From: Methanospirillum stamsii
GTDB lineage: Archaea; Halobacteriota; Methanomicrobia; Methanomicrobiales; Methanospirillaceae
Assembly (NCBI RefSeq): GCF_046244385.1
Contig: NZ_CP176366.1
Span: 2,356,001 to 2,420,000 of the forward strand
Direction of reading: 5' to 3'
DNA: 64,000 nt
The notes under the pieces are model-generated. The model did no database searches. It was not told the origin of the DNA and saw only the letters and a list, made by a program, of their open reading frames with translations. Both the position numbers and the translations under genes were made by a program. Shown piece after piece: positions 1 through 9,103 of the stretch (positions are counted from its first letter, which is position 1; every line of letters starts with the position of its first letter).

Positions 1-129
1 AAAAGTTGATGGAGTCAGAAGGAAGATGAATTACTTATGAGTGAAGCAGTGGAGATCCCGGATCCCGTGATGCATCTGATTGAACATTAAAAAATCGCCC
101 TGATGAGAAACCTATCGAAGTGATCACGA

Positions 130-207
130 GGTTCTATAATTCATGGTATTACTGTATATGAACCGTATGGTCAAGTATGGAAGAGTGAATACCGGAGGAG
201 AGAATGA
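130..207 (+). pseudogene. DUF4258 protein, C-terminal remnant
   Basis: The last 20 or so codons read HGITVYEPYGQVWKSEYRRR before a TGA that overlaps the ATG of the next gene. This matches the usual C-terminus of small DUF4258 proteins, which commonly precede YgiT-type zinc-finger proteins with the same ATGA overlap. A second, longer example of the pair is at 20.7-21.15 kb. Nothing convincing of the N-terminal part is readable in bases 1-130, so this is a decayed copy. Confidence 0.5.
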
Positions 208-389
208 AATGTGCAATTTGTAAACATGGAATTTGTGAACCTTGCACTATTACTGTCACATGAGAACGAGGACATACAACCGTGGTAATCAGACAGGTCC
301 GGGCTATGGTTTGTACCACCTGTGGCGAAGAATATCTAAATGAAGAGATCACTGATGCGGTAATAAATATAGCCGAAAAGGACGTCTGA
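204..389 (+). pseudogene. YgiT/MqsA-type zinc-finger antitoxin, in-frame TGA
   Basis: A 61-codon frame starts MKCAICKHG after a GGAGGAG ribosome-binding site and contains two CxxC pairs (CAIC near residue 3, CTTC near residue 40) followed by GEEYL, the signature of the YgiT/MqsA N-terminal zinc domain. The frame is broken by a TGA at 261-263 (residue 20) and is otherwise open to 389. The family binds zinc and usually acts as the antitoxin beside a DUF4258 or MqsR-type partner. The mutation probably inactivates it, although a short product starting downstream cannot be excluded. Confidence 0.7.
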
Positions 390-491
390 ATGGGGGTTCA
401 GGTGAGTAATAACTGTGGTGATGGATTGGTGTTTCTACAGGGGACATAGCAAAAGTCGATGCGAGAAAGGAGGAATATGCTTACATGGAAA

Positions 492-572
492 GGCTCAGCA
501 CATAGTGAACTGCGGAAAGCTCAACACATAGTGTACCTCAAATGGTCAATTCCGGCTCAGGACATCGTGGAC
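492..572 (+). repeat. Left-end transposase-binding boxes (three copies)
   Basis: Three direct copies of a 19-bp box lie at 492-510, 518-536 and 554-572. The innermost reads GGCTCAGGACATCGTGGAC. They are inverted relative to the three boxes at the right end. Confidence 0.8.
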
Positions 573-575
573 TAG

Positions 576-1772
576 TTAATCGATTTTATAATTATATCTT
601 ATTATCTCGTGAACTATCATTTCTTCGTCATTGTAAAGGATAGTAAGTAATTGTAACCCAATATCAATAGTTGCCCATATGTATTCACCGATATATTCTA
701 CACCAACGTGGAATGATTCATTTAATACACTTACATTTCCATTACTGTCAACAATTCTTATGAAATGAATCTTACCTGGAAGGAGGGGAATATTTTTCAA
801 ATCCAACTTAAATCCACGTTTCAAAATTCGTTTTTGGGGTAAGCATTGAAGATCTTTTTTCTCTAATTTCCAGGCATTAAATCGGTTCTGACTATCACAA
901 AACACTTTAAATTATTTCCGAATGTCTGTTAGACTTGAAAATTCCTCTCTTCTCCAAAATAGCCGATCAAAATTCTTGTTGAACTCTTCTATTGTGCCAT
1001 TCATCCATGGTTTCGCTGGAGCAATGAATATCACTTCAATCCCAACATACAAACACAATTTAACAAACCGGCTGATAGATCTTGGATGAATAAAATCACC
1101 TGCAAAAGACATTCCATTGTCTACCTGGATGTATTTGGGTAGTTGATGTGATTTCCAATATCCTAGTAAAAACTCCATCACATTATCCATGCTTTTACCA
1201 GAGTATTGTTTTCCTGCGACCTGACGACCAATGACATCTTTTAGGTGGAGAGAATTCACGGGTCCACAGCCTCTGATATATCTAGGACCGACGAAATCAA
1301 TCTGGTGTATTTCATCGATATATTCAGGTTTGATGAGAGAATATCTCCCTTTAGATTTCACTCGTTTGTAGCGCTCTTTCTTATTTACACGTAATTTATG
1401 GCGCTTAATTATACGTTTAATGGTAGAGAGACAAGGAATTGATTCTGGATCATAATTGAGTTCTTCCATGTGAAATTGAATGGCTTCAGCCCCTACAAAT
1501 CCATATTGAGCGTATTCGTCATCTCCTTCCATGAGTGACTCCCTGATTCTAATGACAACATTTACTAACTGATCATCTAATTTGTTAGGGATTGTTTTAG
1601 GTCTTTTAGAGAGGTCTTTATACCAATCATTTGATCCAGAGGAATATCTTTTCACCCATTTATTCAACCATGATTTTGACTTTCCAAGAATTCTGCAGAT
1701 ATTAACTTGCTTCTCTCCTTCAATGAAGCGTTTTATGGCTTCTTTTCTCATATCCTCTTCGGTATCATCCAA
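576..1772 (-). pseudogene. DDE transposase (integrase core) with in-frame TAA
   Basis: The frame runs 399 codons from ATG at 1772 to 576 and is interrupted only by TAA at 912-914. An N-terminal helix-turn-helix (residues 10-45) is followed by an rve-type DDE core: D in HQIDFVGPRY, D in QVDNGMSF and E in NGTIEEFNK, then a beta-rich C-terminal part after the stop. Such C-terminal beta domains occur in Mu-like and IS481-like transposases. The stop removes about 110 residues. Bases on both sides of it stay in the same frame, so one point mutation explains the defect. Confidence 0.85.
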
Positions 1773-1818
1773 AATGATTCACCGATGAGACCATTGTGAC
1801 CATGAATGATTAAAAAAA

Positions 1819-1912
1819 GTACACGATGTCCTGAGCCAAAAAATGTCATTTAAAGTACACGATCTGTTGAGCTAAATTTCTCAAAATAAAAAGGTACACG
1901 ATGTCATGAACC
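1819..1912 (-). repeat. Right-end transposase-binding boxes (three copies)
   Basis: Boxes at 1819-1837, 1855-1873 and 1894-1912 are reverse complements of the left-end boxes. For example 1819-1837 reads GTACACGATGTCCTGAGCC. The spacing between boxes (about 36-39 bp) differs from the left end (26 and 36 bp). Confidence 0.8.
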
Positions 1913-1981
1913 TTTCCACTTACATCAATAAATTTAGCATCGTGAATATGTGGCAACCCTCTCAAAAAACAAAAAATGAGA

Positions 1982-2431
1982 TTAATTCTCTATAAAATCT
2001 GAAATAACAATTACCTGAAACGGTTGATTATTTTTCAACCGTTTATCATTTGTAATAAAACAAGAACAGTTATGGATTTGTGCAGTCGCGAGATGGATGG
2101 CATCTGGAAGGTGAATTGCATTTGATGATGCTCGAATCCTGGCAGCCTCCACAAGGATTTGGCGATCAATAGTGGCGAGAGAAAGAAAATCTGATGATTG
2201 CATAATTTCTTCATACATCATCTGTAAATTCTCGTTATTGTCCATGAGAGGTTTTATGAGGACCTCTGCAAGGGTTAGTTCACTTGTTACTGCTGTGTAA
2301 GTGCCATTATCAATTAGGCCGAAAAGTGAGGTAAGAATCGATTCATATTCGGGGTAACCTTCTCAAGCGTATATGAAAATATTTGTATCAAGATAAATCC
2401 TGGGGCCTGTTATAGTCTCGATTATTCCCAT
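1982..2431 (-). pseudogene. VapC-type PIN-domain toxin, in-frame TGA
   Basis: Read from ATG at 2431 the frame gives a full 149-residue PIN domain: IYLDTNIFIYA near the N-terminus (first catalytic Asp), TLAEVL in the middle, PDAIHLATA and TNDKRL near the end. A TGA at 2363-2365 (codon 23) lies just after the first catalytic motif, so only the C-terminal half remains as an open frame. PIN toxins are ribonucleases neutralised by a cognate antitoxin. The start overlaps the antitoxin gene by 10 bases, as usual for such pairs. The toxin is very probably dead. Confidence 0.8.
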
Positions 2432-2649
2432 GTGTTACGCTCATTCCGGATAAAAGTGTCCACGTCATTTGCATTATTGTAACATCCTTTCCCTTTACCA
2501 ATAAATCCAGTAAGGCCTTTTTTTGGTTTCTGATCAGTAGTTTCAAGAATTATTACATCAGCCACAGTTCCAGGCTTTAATTCAGGAACACGTACATGAA
2601 TTGTTCCATCCTGTTCTATAGTCACTCGCTGTCTGACTGCATGTAGCAT
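2422..2649 (-). CDS. VapB-like antitoxin of the broken PIN toxin
   Basis: A 75-residue protein with a beta-rich N-terminus (residues 5-45, ending VADVIIL) and a C-terminal tail ending in DTFIRNERNTWE. This resembles small antitoxins found directly upstream of PIN toxins in archaea and cyanobacteria. It overlaps the toxin start by 10 bases and is intact, while the toxin carries a nonsense codon. It could be an orphan antitoxin or protect against related PIN toxins elsewhere. Confidence 0.65.
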   Translation of the reverse strand: MLHAVRQRVTIEQDGTIHVRVPELKPGTVADVIILETTDQKPKKGLTGFIGKGKGCYNNANDVDTFIRNERNTWE

Positions 2650-2879
2650 ATTATTACCCCTTGTTAGTAGTATTAAGATCCGATGTCATAATAGGTCTTC
2701 CCCTATTTTTCAAAGAAATACCGAGGCCATCCAGTGAAGAAAAACAAACTGGAAAGTCTACCCTTTAGAATTAGTGGCAAATGTCGAAAACTCTCAAAAA
2801 AACACTCTCACATACGTAATTCACAAGTAAGTACAATTTTTTATCCGATATCATTACCCAATATTCTCATTTTCACAGA

Positions 2880-3776
2880 TTTTTTGAAAATAGTTAGATA
2901 GCATCCGCTAATGAGTGGCAATCTTAAGATTATTGGACTTTTAGTAATATCGCGATAAATCCTGAATATCTACTTCATTTTTCAGAAGTCTGGCCAAAAA
3001 TACCACTTGATATGAAATAAAATTTAATGCAATAGAAAACTCTTTGGACGATTCTGAATCCATTTTGCACAAAAATTGAAGGTCCGTTTACATACCCTAA
3101 CCGGCCATCAGAAACATTTACTGATCCAAACACACTGGTTTTTTTCTTGTTGGTTCTTGTTTCACAACAGGACTTTTAATATCATTAGGAATCCACATTT
3201 TGCATCGAGTGCCATTTTGTTGAAAATGGCATTCATCTGAACTCCAAATTTCATATTTTCCGCGTTGGAATTTCCGTTTTAGTTTTTTTTAAAACTCTCC
3301 TGTTTTTTTGGATCTGACTTTGAACTGATTGGTCGGGGTTTCACCTGACGATACTCTAATTTATGGAGCAGTCTTTGACATTGGCGAACACTAATCATTA
3401 TTCCATAGGTTTTTTCAATGTGATAACTAAGCAGTTTCCCATCCCAGAGGTTTTGTTCATAATCAAGTAATATTGGGTCTTTTCTTAAAATTTGCTTGAT
3501 TTCTTCTAATTGTTGATCTGATAGAGAAGAAGGCCTTCCCGTCCTTTGTTCATCTCTTAAACCTTGAAAACTGCCCTCATTAAATTGATTTACCCAATTT
3601 TCTATGGTTTTTACCGTATGACCTAAAATTTTTGCCGTTTCTAAACAAGAATATCCCTTTGAAACCAGTAATACTCCATGTAAGCGATGATTATAACGCG
3701 ATTCGTCATTTGTCATAATTTCTGATTGTATTGTGGTGGCCATTGTTTCAGCATTTATCACTTTCAATCGCCGCAT
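2880..3776 (-). pseudogene. IS630-family transposase remnant
   Basis: An open N-terminal part of 165 codons (3279-3776) has the helix-turn-helix and winged-helix region of IS630 transposases (VLLVSKGYSCLETAKILGHT; SDQQLEEIKQIL). The frame shifts at a poly-T run near 3285. The next frame reads YEIWSSDECHFQQNG, matching the first catalytic Asp region (DE.HF), and continues to about 3110. The rest of the DDE core is not recognisable and no terminal inverted repeats were resolved. It is a dead fragment. Confidence 0.7.
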
Positions 3777-3906
3777 ATAGTAATTATTGGGTCCATATTA
3801 TTAATAAAATATTATGTCTGCCCCAATATTTCTGTGGAAGATGCCATGATTCATGTCCGGGTAAAAAAGACCTTCTCTATCGCCGGAGAAAAGGAACACC
3901 AGAAGA

Positions 3907-6732
3907 TCATCCATTAAAATCGTCTGAATAATCAATTTCATGATGTTTTTTGAGATACTGAATAATCTTCAGTGACTCCACCCATCGATTATCAAGCTGG
4001 GTTATCAGCGAGTCTATTTTTTTAACCTGGAAACTAATTGCTTTCTGCTTTTCCGGAATCAGGTCTTCAGCAATAATCTCAATTATGGTAAGTGGATTTC
4101 GAATCCCATCATTTAATAGCGTTAATTCGGCGATATTCTTCTTAATCTGAATGAGAGCCCGTTCATTTTCGAGCTCTGCATTAATCCTTCTTGAGATATC
4201 TTCAATTGAGCCTTCAAACAAAAGAATCTGGCCGTCCTCATCTCTGACAGCCTTTACATTCATTGAGATCCACACATCGGTTCCATCACATCTGGTCTCT
4301 TTTAACTCGACTCCTTGAATCTCTCTATCAATCAGAGTTTTTTGAAGAGCATTTACCCAGTTTTTAGAGAAGGAGAATGAGATAGTATCCGGATTATCCA
4401 AAGCCGTCTTCATCTCCTGAGGACTTGAAAACCCAAAAATTACCGCAAAGGCAGAATTATATTCGATAAGATCCCCTGAAAGGGAAGTCTGGAAGATTCC
4501 CAAAACCGCATCCTCAAAAATGGCCCGATACTTCTTCTCACTAATCTGTAACGCCTGCTTTATATTATTCAACTCTTCATAATTTTGTCTCAGTTCTTCC
4601 TCATTTGAGAGAAGTTCCTCATTCATCGATTCCAAGGTCTCTTTTTGGCTAAGAATCTCAAATTGTGACCGGGTTTCAGCGGTATGATCCTCAATAATAG
4701 AACAAAAGACATTTTCCTCTCCGAATTCACAATAACTGGTATTTATCCTGAAATACTGGCGTTCATCACCTGTCTTAAGCACCGCATCACAAACCGAGGA
4801 ACTATTATCCTTTGCTTTTTCCATAAGATTGGTCCATGAATCGGTGGGAAGAATAAACGGTAATGAAAAGATGGTTGTATCAGATATAGAATCACCAGTT
4901 TGTCCGATGAGTTTTTTACATGAGATATTCATCTCAAATATCCTCCCTCCGGCATCAAACCAGATAATACCCTCATTTAAGTGTTCAAGGGAATATTCCA
5001 TCTTTTCAAGGGTCTTCTGACGGAGGGTCTCCTTGGTAATATCAGCAATATATCCTTCAAGAGCAACAAGTGTCTTATCCTCAAAAACTCCGCGACCCTG
5101 TTCCCATACCCATTTCACATCGCCGTTTTTACTGATTATCCGGTAGATAATACGATATGGTTTGTTCTCCTCCACTCCCTTCTGCACAAAATCCCACACC
5201 ATATCCTGATCATCAGGATGGATGATCATAGCATACGATTGAACCCGGTTATAGAGCACTTCCTCTTTTTCATATCCGGTCAGGGACAAAACTCCATCGC
5301 TGAGATACACCATCGTCCAATTGGGATCATTTAAGCATCGGTATACCATTCCTTCAAGATTATCAATGAGGGTATTAAGGGTCCGCTGGCTCTCCTTTAA
5401 TTTAAGTTCTGCATTCTTTAAATCGGTAATATCGGTGTGGGTTCCCACCATCCGCAGAGGTTTATTATCAGAATCATATTCTACCACCTTTCCTCTTGTT
5501 AATGTCCACATAAATGAGCCGTCTGCTTTTTGGAATCTGAATTCCACCTGGTATTTTACTCTCCCATCTGCAAGCGTTTTAGATAATGCTTCTTTTACTC
5601 GCTTAACATCTGAATCATGAATTCTGGAGAGCCAGTTCTCTAAATCAGAGGGAAAGTCGTCTGGTTCGTATCCGGCCATCCGGTAATACTGGGGAGAGAA
5701 AAAAGTCTTGCCTGTTTTAATGTTCAAATCCCATAAACCATCGTTTATTGCTTCCAGGGTCAGGGTATATCGTTTTTCGCTCTGCTGTAGTTCAGCGGTT
5801 TTTAGTACAACTATCTTTCGGACAGACCATAACCAGGTAAAAATCACTAAAATGATAAATATTGATGGAATAATGACATAAAAAAAGACTTTCTGAAATA
5901 ATTCAGATTCATACTGATATTCAAGGGGAGCAAACCAGTAATTTTGAATCTCATTATATCTTCCGTTCCTGGTAATAATGACAATTCCTTCGTTTATCAT
6001 TCCGATTTGTTCAGGATGAGAGATATGTGATGCAATGCAGAGATCCAATCGTTCAATTGGATCACCCACCGGTTTAATATTGTTTATCCCCAGTTTTTCC
6101 ATCAGATACGAGGCAACCGGTTTATTAATGATGGCTGCATCGAATTTTCCCTGTGAGAGGAGGGTTAATTGCTGCCGGTAATCCGTTGCAACATATACTT
6201 GAGCAGGAAAAGGATTCAACCTCATTTTTTCCTCCCAGATGTCCCCTTTTGCAAGAACTATCCGTTTTCCCTGCACTTCATCAAGTGATGAGATCCCGGA
6301 ATTATCCGGCACATACAGGTACCAGTTCAGGGTGATAATAGGAACAGAAAATGCAAACCGGTCAGTACGGTTTATGTCATAGGCCATGGTGCCCGAAAAA
6401 TCAATGGAATCATTGGTGAGGGCATCTTTTATCTCATCCCATGGGTGGGGGGTTATGTTTACCGAGAATCCTTCCTCTTTTGCAATGGCTTTCATAATGT
6501 CAACCGAGAATCCGGCTGCATTTCCATCTTCATCTTTAAATTCAAAGGGAGGATAATTTTCATCAGCCCAGTATTCAAAATTCCGGGTATCACGTATGGT
6601 ATCCGAAAGAACCGGAGAAAGCAGGCTGATAAGAATAATGGATACTATCACCCATGTGGCATATCGAATAAGGAGAGTGGGCAGGCGACAAAAAATCGTA
6701 ACTCCTGGTCTGCTGCGTATGACAGTATCCAT
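3907..6732 (-). CDS. Extracytoplasmic-binding PAS sensor protein without kinase domain
   Basis: The 941-residue protein starts with a membrane segment (about 24-44) and a periplasmic solute-binding-type sensor domain (about 50-270; ADENYPPFEF is typical of the SBP_bac_3/PBPb fold). A second membrane helix follows (278-302), then about four PAS domains (320-440, 455-570, 580-690, 735-850) with PAC motifs such as GTHTDITDLK. The end (865-941) has an H-box-like LNDGIRNPLTIIEI and stops after about 75 residues, without an N-box, G-boxes or ATPase domain. The phospho-accepting His position is occupied by Gly/Asn-Asp. It may sense a small solute or amino acid and signal by protein contact. Upstream is an AT-rich intergenic region shared with the divergent SRAP gene. 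Confidence 0.8.
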   Translation of the reverse strand: MDTVIRSRPGVTIFCRLPTLLIRYATWVIVSIILISLLSPVLSDTIRDTRNFEYWADENYPPFEFKDEDGNAAGFSVDIMKAIAKEEGFSVNITPHPWDEIKDALTNDSIDFSGTMAYDINRTDRFAFSVPIITLNWYLYVPDNSGISSLDEVQGKRIVLAKGDIWEEKMRLNPFPAQVYVATDYRQQLTLLSQGKFDAAIINKPVASYLMEKLGINNIKPVGDPIERLDLCIASHISHPEQIGMINEGIVIITRNGRYNEIQNYWFAPLEYQYESELFQKVFFYVIIPSIFIILVIFTWLWSVRKIVVLKTAELQQSEKRYTLTLEAINDGLWDLNIKTGKTFFSPQYYRMAGYEPDDFPSDLENWLSRIHDSDVKRVKEALSKTLADGRVKYQVEFRFQKADGSFMWTLTRGKVVEYDSDNKPLRMVGTHTDITDLKNAELKLKESQRTLNTLIDNLEGMVYRCLNDPNWTMVYLSDGVLSLTGYEKEEVLYNRVQSYAMIIHPDDQDMVWDFVQKGVEENKPYRIIYRIISKNGDVKWVWEQGRGVFEDKTLVALEGYIADITKETLRQKTLEKMEYSLEHLNEGIIWFDAGGRIFEMNISCKKLIGQTGDSISDTTIFSLPFILPTDSWTNLMEKAKDNSSSVCDAVLKTGDERQYFRINTSYCEFGEENVFCSIIEDHTAETRSQFEILSQKETLESMNEELLSNEEELRQNYEELNNIKQALQISEKKYRAIFEDAVLGIFQTSLSGDLIEYNSAFAVIFGFSSPQEMKTALDNPDTISFSFSKNWVNALQKTLIDREIQGVELKETRCDGTDVWISMNVKAVRDEDGQILLFEGSIEDISRRINAELENERALIQIKKNIAELTLLNDGIRNPLTIIEIIAEDLIPEKQKAISFQVKKIDSLITQLDNRWVESLKIIQYLKKHHEIDYSDDFNG

Positions 6733-7099
6733 TGGTTCACGTTTGTTTTGATTGATTACCGATTAGTATACTATTCTTCTCCTTAATAAAATCAGAGTCT
6801 TTATAATCATTATATATTATCGTAAAAATATCCGGAATCTTATAAATGTCTGGTATTGTGTATGTGTAATACAAAAAATTCGGGAAAATTTTGTATCACA
6901 ATTCCAGAATACACATCTTTGAATATAATAGTCATAATACAATCCGATATTAAGAAAACCGGTGACATTCCGGAAATTTTCAATACATACCAGAGCCCTA
7001 CTTCCGGATACCCCTGGAGTATTATCAGATAACTGGAATATTTATCAGAGCATTTATACCAATGATTATCCCATACAAGGAGAAGGGAGCAGGCTTTGC
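6733..7099. promoter_or_regulatory. Divergent intergenic region, PAS sensor / SRAP gene
   Basis: This 367-bp AT-rich stretch separates two divergently transcribed genes. It contains TATA-like runs near 6810-6830 (TATATATTATCG) that could serve the PAS sensor, and an AAGGAGAAGG ribosome-binding site (7078-7087) for the SRAP gene. Open frames across it on either strand have no recognisable content. Confidence 0.4.
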
Positions 7100-7738
7100 A
7101 TGTGTGGACGGTTTTGTATTGCAGCATCTCCGGGTGAGATTATGGAGCGATATGATGCAAATCTCCCGGAGGAGTATCGGCCCAGGTATAATGTCTCTCC
7201 CGGAACACCTATCCTGACTGTTTCACAGAATGGAACCGATACCATTGCCCAGATGAATGAATGGGGGATTACTTCCGGGCTTTCTCACCGGATTATTAAT
7301 GCCCGGATTGAGACCGTTCGTGAAAAGAATCTCTTCCGGAAATCGTTTGAAGAGCATCGATGCCTGATTCCTGCTTCCGGGTATTATGAATGGAAGCATG
7401 ATAAAACCCGGAAAACTCCCTATTATTTTTCATCTCAAAAAAGTCCACTCATCTCCTTTGCCGGGTTTATCCGGCCTTCGCCTGAGGGAGATCAGGTCGT
7501 TATTCTTACAACCGAGGCAAGGAAGCCGTATTCAGATATCCATGACCGAATGCCGGTTATCCTGAATCCGGAAAATGAACCGGAGTATTTGAGGGAGGGA
7601 AGTATTTTGAAATTTGAGGATGTTTTGGATATCATTGAGGTGTCGTCACGGGTAAACCAGGTAAGTCCGGATGATCCTGACCTTATTAAACCAGTAAACC
7701 ATCGGTCTGGACAGATGACGTTAGGTGAGACGGAGTAA
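7100..7738 (+). CDS. SRAP-domain protein (HMCES/YedK family)
   Basis: Starting at ATG 7100 the protein begins MCGRFCI, which places the essential Cys at position 2 where it becomes the N-terminus after Met removal. The longer in-frame start at 6962 would bury it and is rejected; AAGGAG lies about 15-20 bases upstream. Conserved SRAP motifs follow: RPRYNVSP, WGI, NARIETV, RCLIPASGYYEW and HDRMPVIL. The family forms covalent crosslinks with abasic sites in single-stranded DNA. The length of 212 residues is normal. Confidence 0.9.
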   Translation: MCGRFCIAASPGEIMERYDANLPEEYRPRYNVSPGTPILTVSQNGTDTIAQMNEWGITSGLSHRIINARIETVREKNLFRKSFEEHRCLIPASGYYEWKHDKTRKTPYYFSSQKSPLISFAGFIRPSPEGDQVVILTTEARKPYSDIHDRMPVILNPENEPEYLREGSILKFEDVLDIIEVSSRVNQVSPDDPDLIKPVNHRSGQMTLGETE

Positions 7739-7774
7739 CCTTTTCTTATAATTATTGAAACACAGGGGCATCAA

Positions 7775-7999
7775 TTACTTTTGATGAGTGAATAATACAA
7801 AATATGAGATAATCAAATCAATATTCTGGGAAAAAAGATATCTTTCGAAACCTACCGTGGAACATGAACAATACATGACATCTACCATAACCGTATTTTG
7901 TGTCTTTTCATCGGATAGAAAATTTTCATACTCTTCTTTTGTAAAATCTGATATTTTTATGATATAATCATGTATTAGCATAAGATAATTACTTATCAC
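7775..7999 (-). pseudogene. HepT-like (HEPN, DUF86) remnant
   Basis: The readable part LIHDYIIKISDFTKEEYENF is followed by LSDEKTQNTVMVDVM, matching the N-terminus of HepT proteins; compare FSEDKKTQFAVIRA in the intact gene at 8336. After about 40 residues the similarity is lost and no RxxxxH motif is found. It directly follows the decayed nucleotidyltransferase at 8003, so together they form a dead second copy of the MntA-HepT pair. Confidence 0.6.
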
Positions 8000-8002
8000 C
8001 TT

Positions 8003-8302
8003 TCAAAGGGGAATCGCCTCCTGCATAATTTTATCTTTAATATACCTATGAAGACATCCAGGTTCAACAAGATCTCTTTTCATTTCCAGAGTTCCTTCTA
8101 ATTCTCCTATATGTACACCCTGTTCAAGAAGACTTTGATCAGGACCACTTTCTGCCAGAAGATCTAGATTACTGTCTGGATTTTAATCTCCCCGGACAAA
8201 AAATCCAAAAATTCTGATATTTGTTGCCCCATGTGACTCTGCAACAGAAATAAGGGTGTCCGGATTAGCTTGAATATCTGATATTACAGGATTTTTTTTC
8301 AT
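8003..8302 (-). pseudogene. MntA-like minimal nucleotidyltransferase, in-frame TAA
   Basis: The frame from ATG 8302 has 99 codons with a TAA at 8183-8185. It reads GATNIRIFGFFVRGD, stop, NPDSNLDLL and ends RYIKDKIMQEAIPL, a clear match to the MntA family. The catalytic GS motif has become GF and the first Asp of the DxD pair is Asn, so the active site is lost as well as the frame. It lies just downstream of the intact HepT/MntA operon and is probably an old tandem duplicate. Confidence 0.75.
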
Positions 8303-8335
8303 ATTTCATCACATCGAACTAATTCCGATCGATTT

Positions 8336-8701
8336 TTATATTCCTGAGGGATATCTTTGAGAAATAAGATTATCTTTAACTCTTAAAAACTCTGGATAAA
8401 TACCTGGAAGTAGTTCTGTTGCAGTTTTATAGACAATCTGAATATTCACCCCAAAATACTCATGGATCAGTTTATCTCTCATACCTGCCATTTCAGCCCA
8501 GGGAATTGATGGATATTTCACCCGGATCTCCGGAGGGATTTTCTTTGCAGCTTCTCCCATTACTTCAAAAGCCCTTATTACTGCAAATTGAGTTTTTTTA
8601 TCTTCTGAAAATTCAAAATATGACACATTTTCCGTGAAACTAAGAATCAGTTCAATCATATCACCAATGTCAGTCAGGTAATCCCGGATATCACGGATCA
8701 T
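8336..8701 (-). CDS. hepT: HepT-family HEPN toxin (DUF86)
   Basis: The 121-residue helical protein contains the HEPN RxxxxH motif with the following aromatic (RDKLIHEYFG, residues 82-91) and the family string AFEVMGEAAKKIP. In HepT/MntA modules the HEPN protein is an RNase-type toxin kept inactive by AMP transfer from MntA. Its start overlaps the end of the upstream mntA by 4 bases, so the two are co-translated. All key residues are present and this pair looks functional. Confidence 0.85.
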   Translation of the reverse strand: MIRDIRDYLTDIGDMIELILSFTENVSYFEFSEDKKTQFAVIRAFEVMGEAAKKIPPEIRVKYPSIPWAEMAGMRDKLIHEYFGVNIQIVYKTATELLPGIYPEFLRVKDNLISQRYPSGI

Positions 8702-9015
8702 GCATAAACCACTTCAGATAAGATGTATTTTCTGATGTACGGTTTTAATGAGTCTTTTAAAACCAAATCCACTTTTTTATTAAATATTTCCGTCAGGTAA
8801 TGTTCAAGCCGGATAAACGTAAATAAATCCGGAATTTGGGAAAAAGAAACCAAAATGTCAATGTCACTGGAATCTGTTGCATCACCCCGGACAATAGAGC
8901 CAAATAGTCCGATCTCCTGAACATGATATTCACTCTCCAATTTTCCATGGAGCCCTTTTAATTCAGATAATATCTCTTCCCGAGATGAGTATTCTTTTTG
9001 ATGTGGACTAATCAT
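8698..9015 (-). CDS. mntA: MntA-family antitoxin nucleotidyltransferase
   Basis: The 105-residue protein has the minimal nucleotidyltransferase core: GLFGSIVRGDATDSSDIDILV (residues 41-61) with GS and both Asp of the DxD pair intact. The C-terminus KPYIRKYILSEVVYA is typical. The known role is adenylylation of the HepT tyrosine to silence the toxin. It is the first gene of the pair. Confidence 0.85.
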   Translation of the reverse strand: MISPHQKEYSSREEILSELKGLHGKLESEYHVQEIGLFGSIVRGDATDSSDIDILVSFSQIPDLFTFIRLEHYLTEIFNKKVDLVLKDSLKPYIRKYILSEVVYA

Positions 9016-9103
9016 TTTTAATGATACTTTTTCAATTCTTATTTGAGTTCATTCCACAAAAATGATGTGGTCTCTTTCAATACACCGCTTACAATCTTCT
9101 TGT

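Larger units (their letters stand above)
486..1918. mobile_element. Complete IS with triple terminal repeats and 6-7-bp target duplication
   Basis: The element is 1433 bp long. Both ends begin TGGAAAGG and carry three inverted copies of a 19-bp box (consensus near GGCTCAGGACATCGTGTAC). The flanks CTTACAT (480-486) and CTTACAT (1919-1925) are identical, giving a target duplication of 6 or 7 bp. Multiple transposase-binding boxes at each end recall Mu- and Tn552-type elements. The only gene inside is a DDE transposase with a nonsense codon, so the element can move only if a transposase is supplied in trans. Confidence 0.85.

Noticed and set aside
261..2365. TGA codons in YgiT and VapC as selenocysteine or otherwise recoded codons
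   Set aside because: Family members have no Cys or Sec at these sites, no hairpin was seen after them, and other genes of the window are broken by TAA and TAG in the same manner.
6840..7127. Minus-strand frame across the SRAP start
   Set aside because: It overlaps the promoter and first codons of a well-supported gene and looks like translated non-coding DNA.
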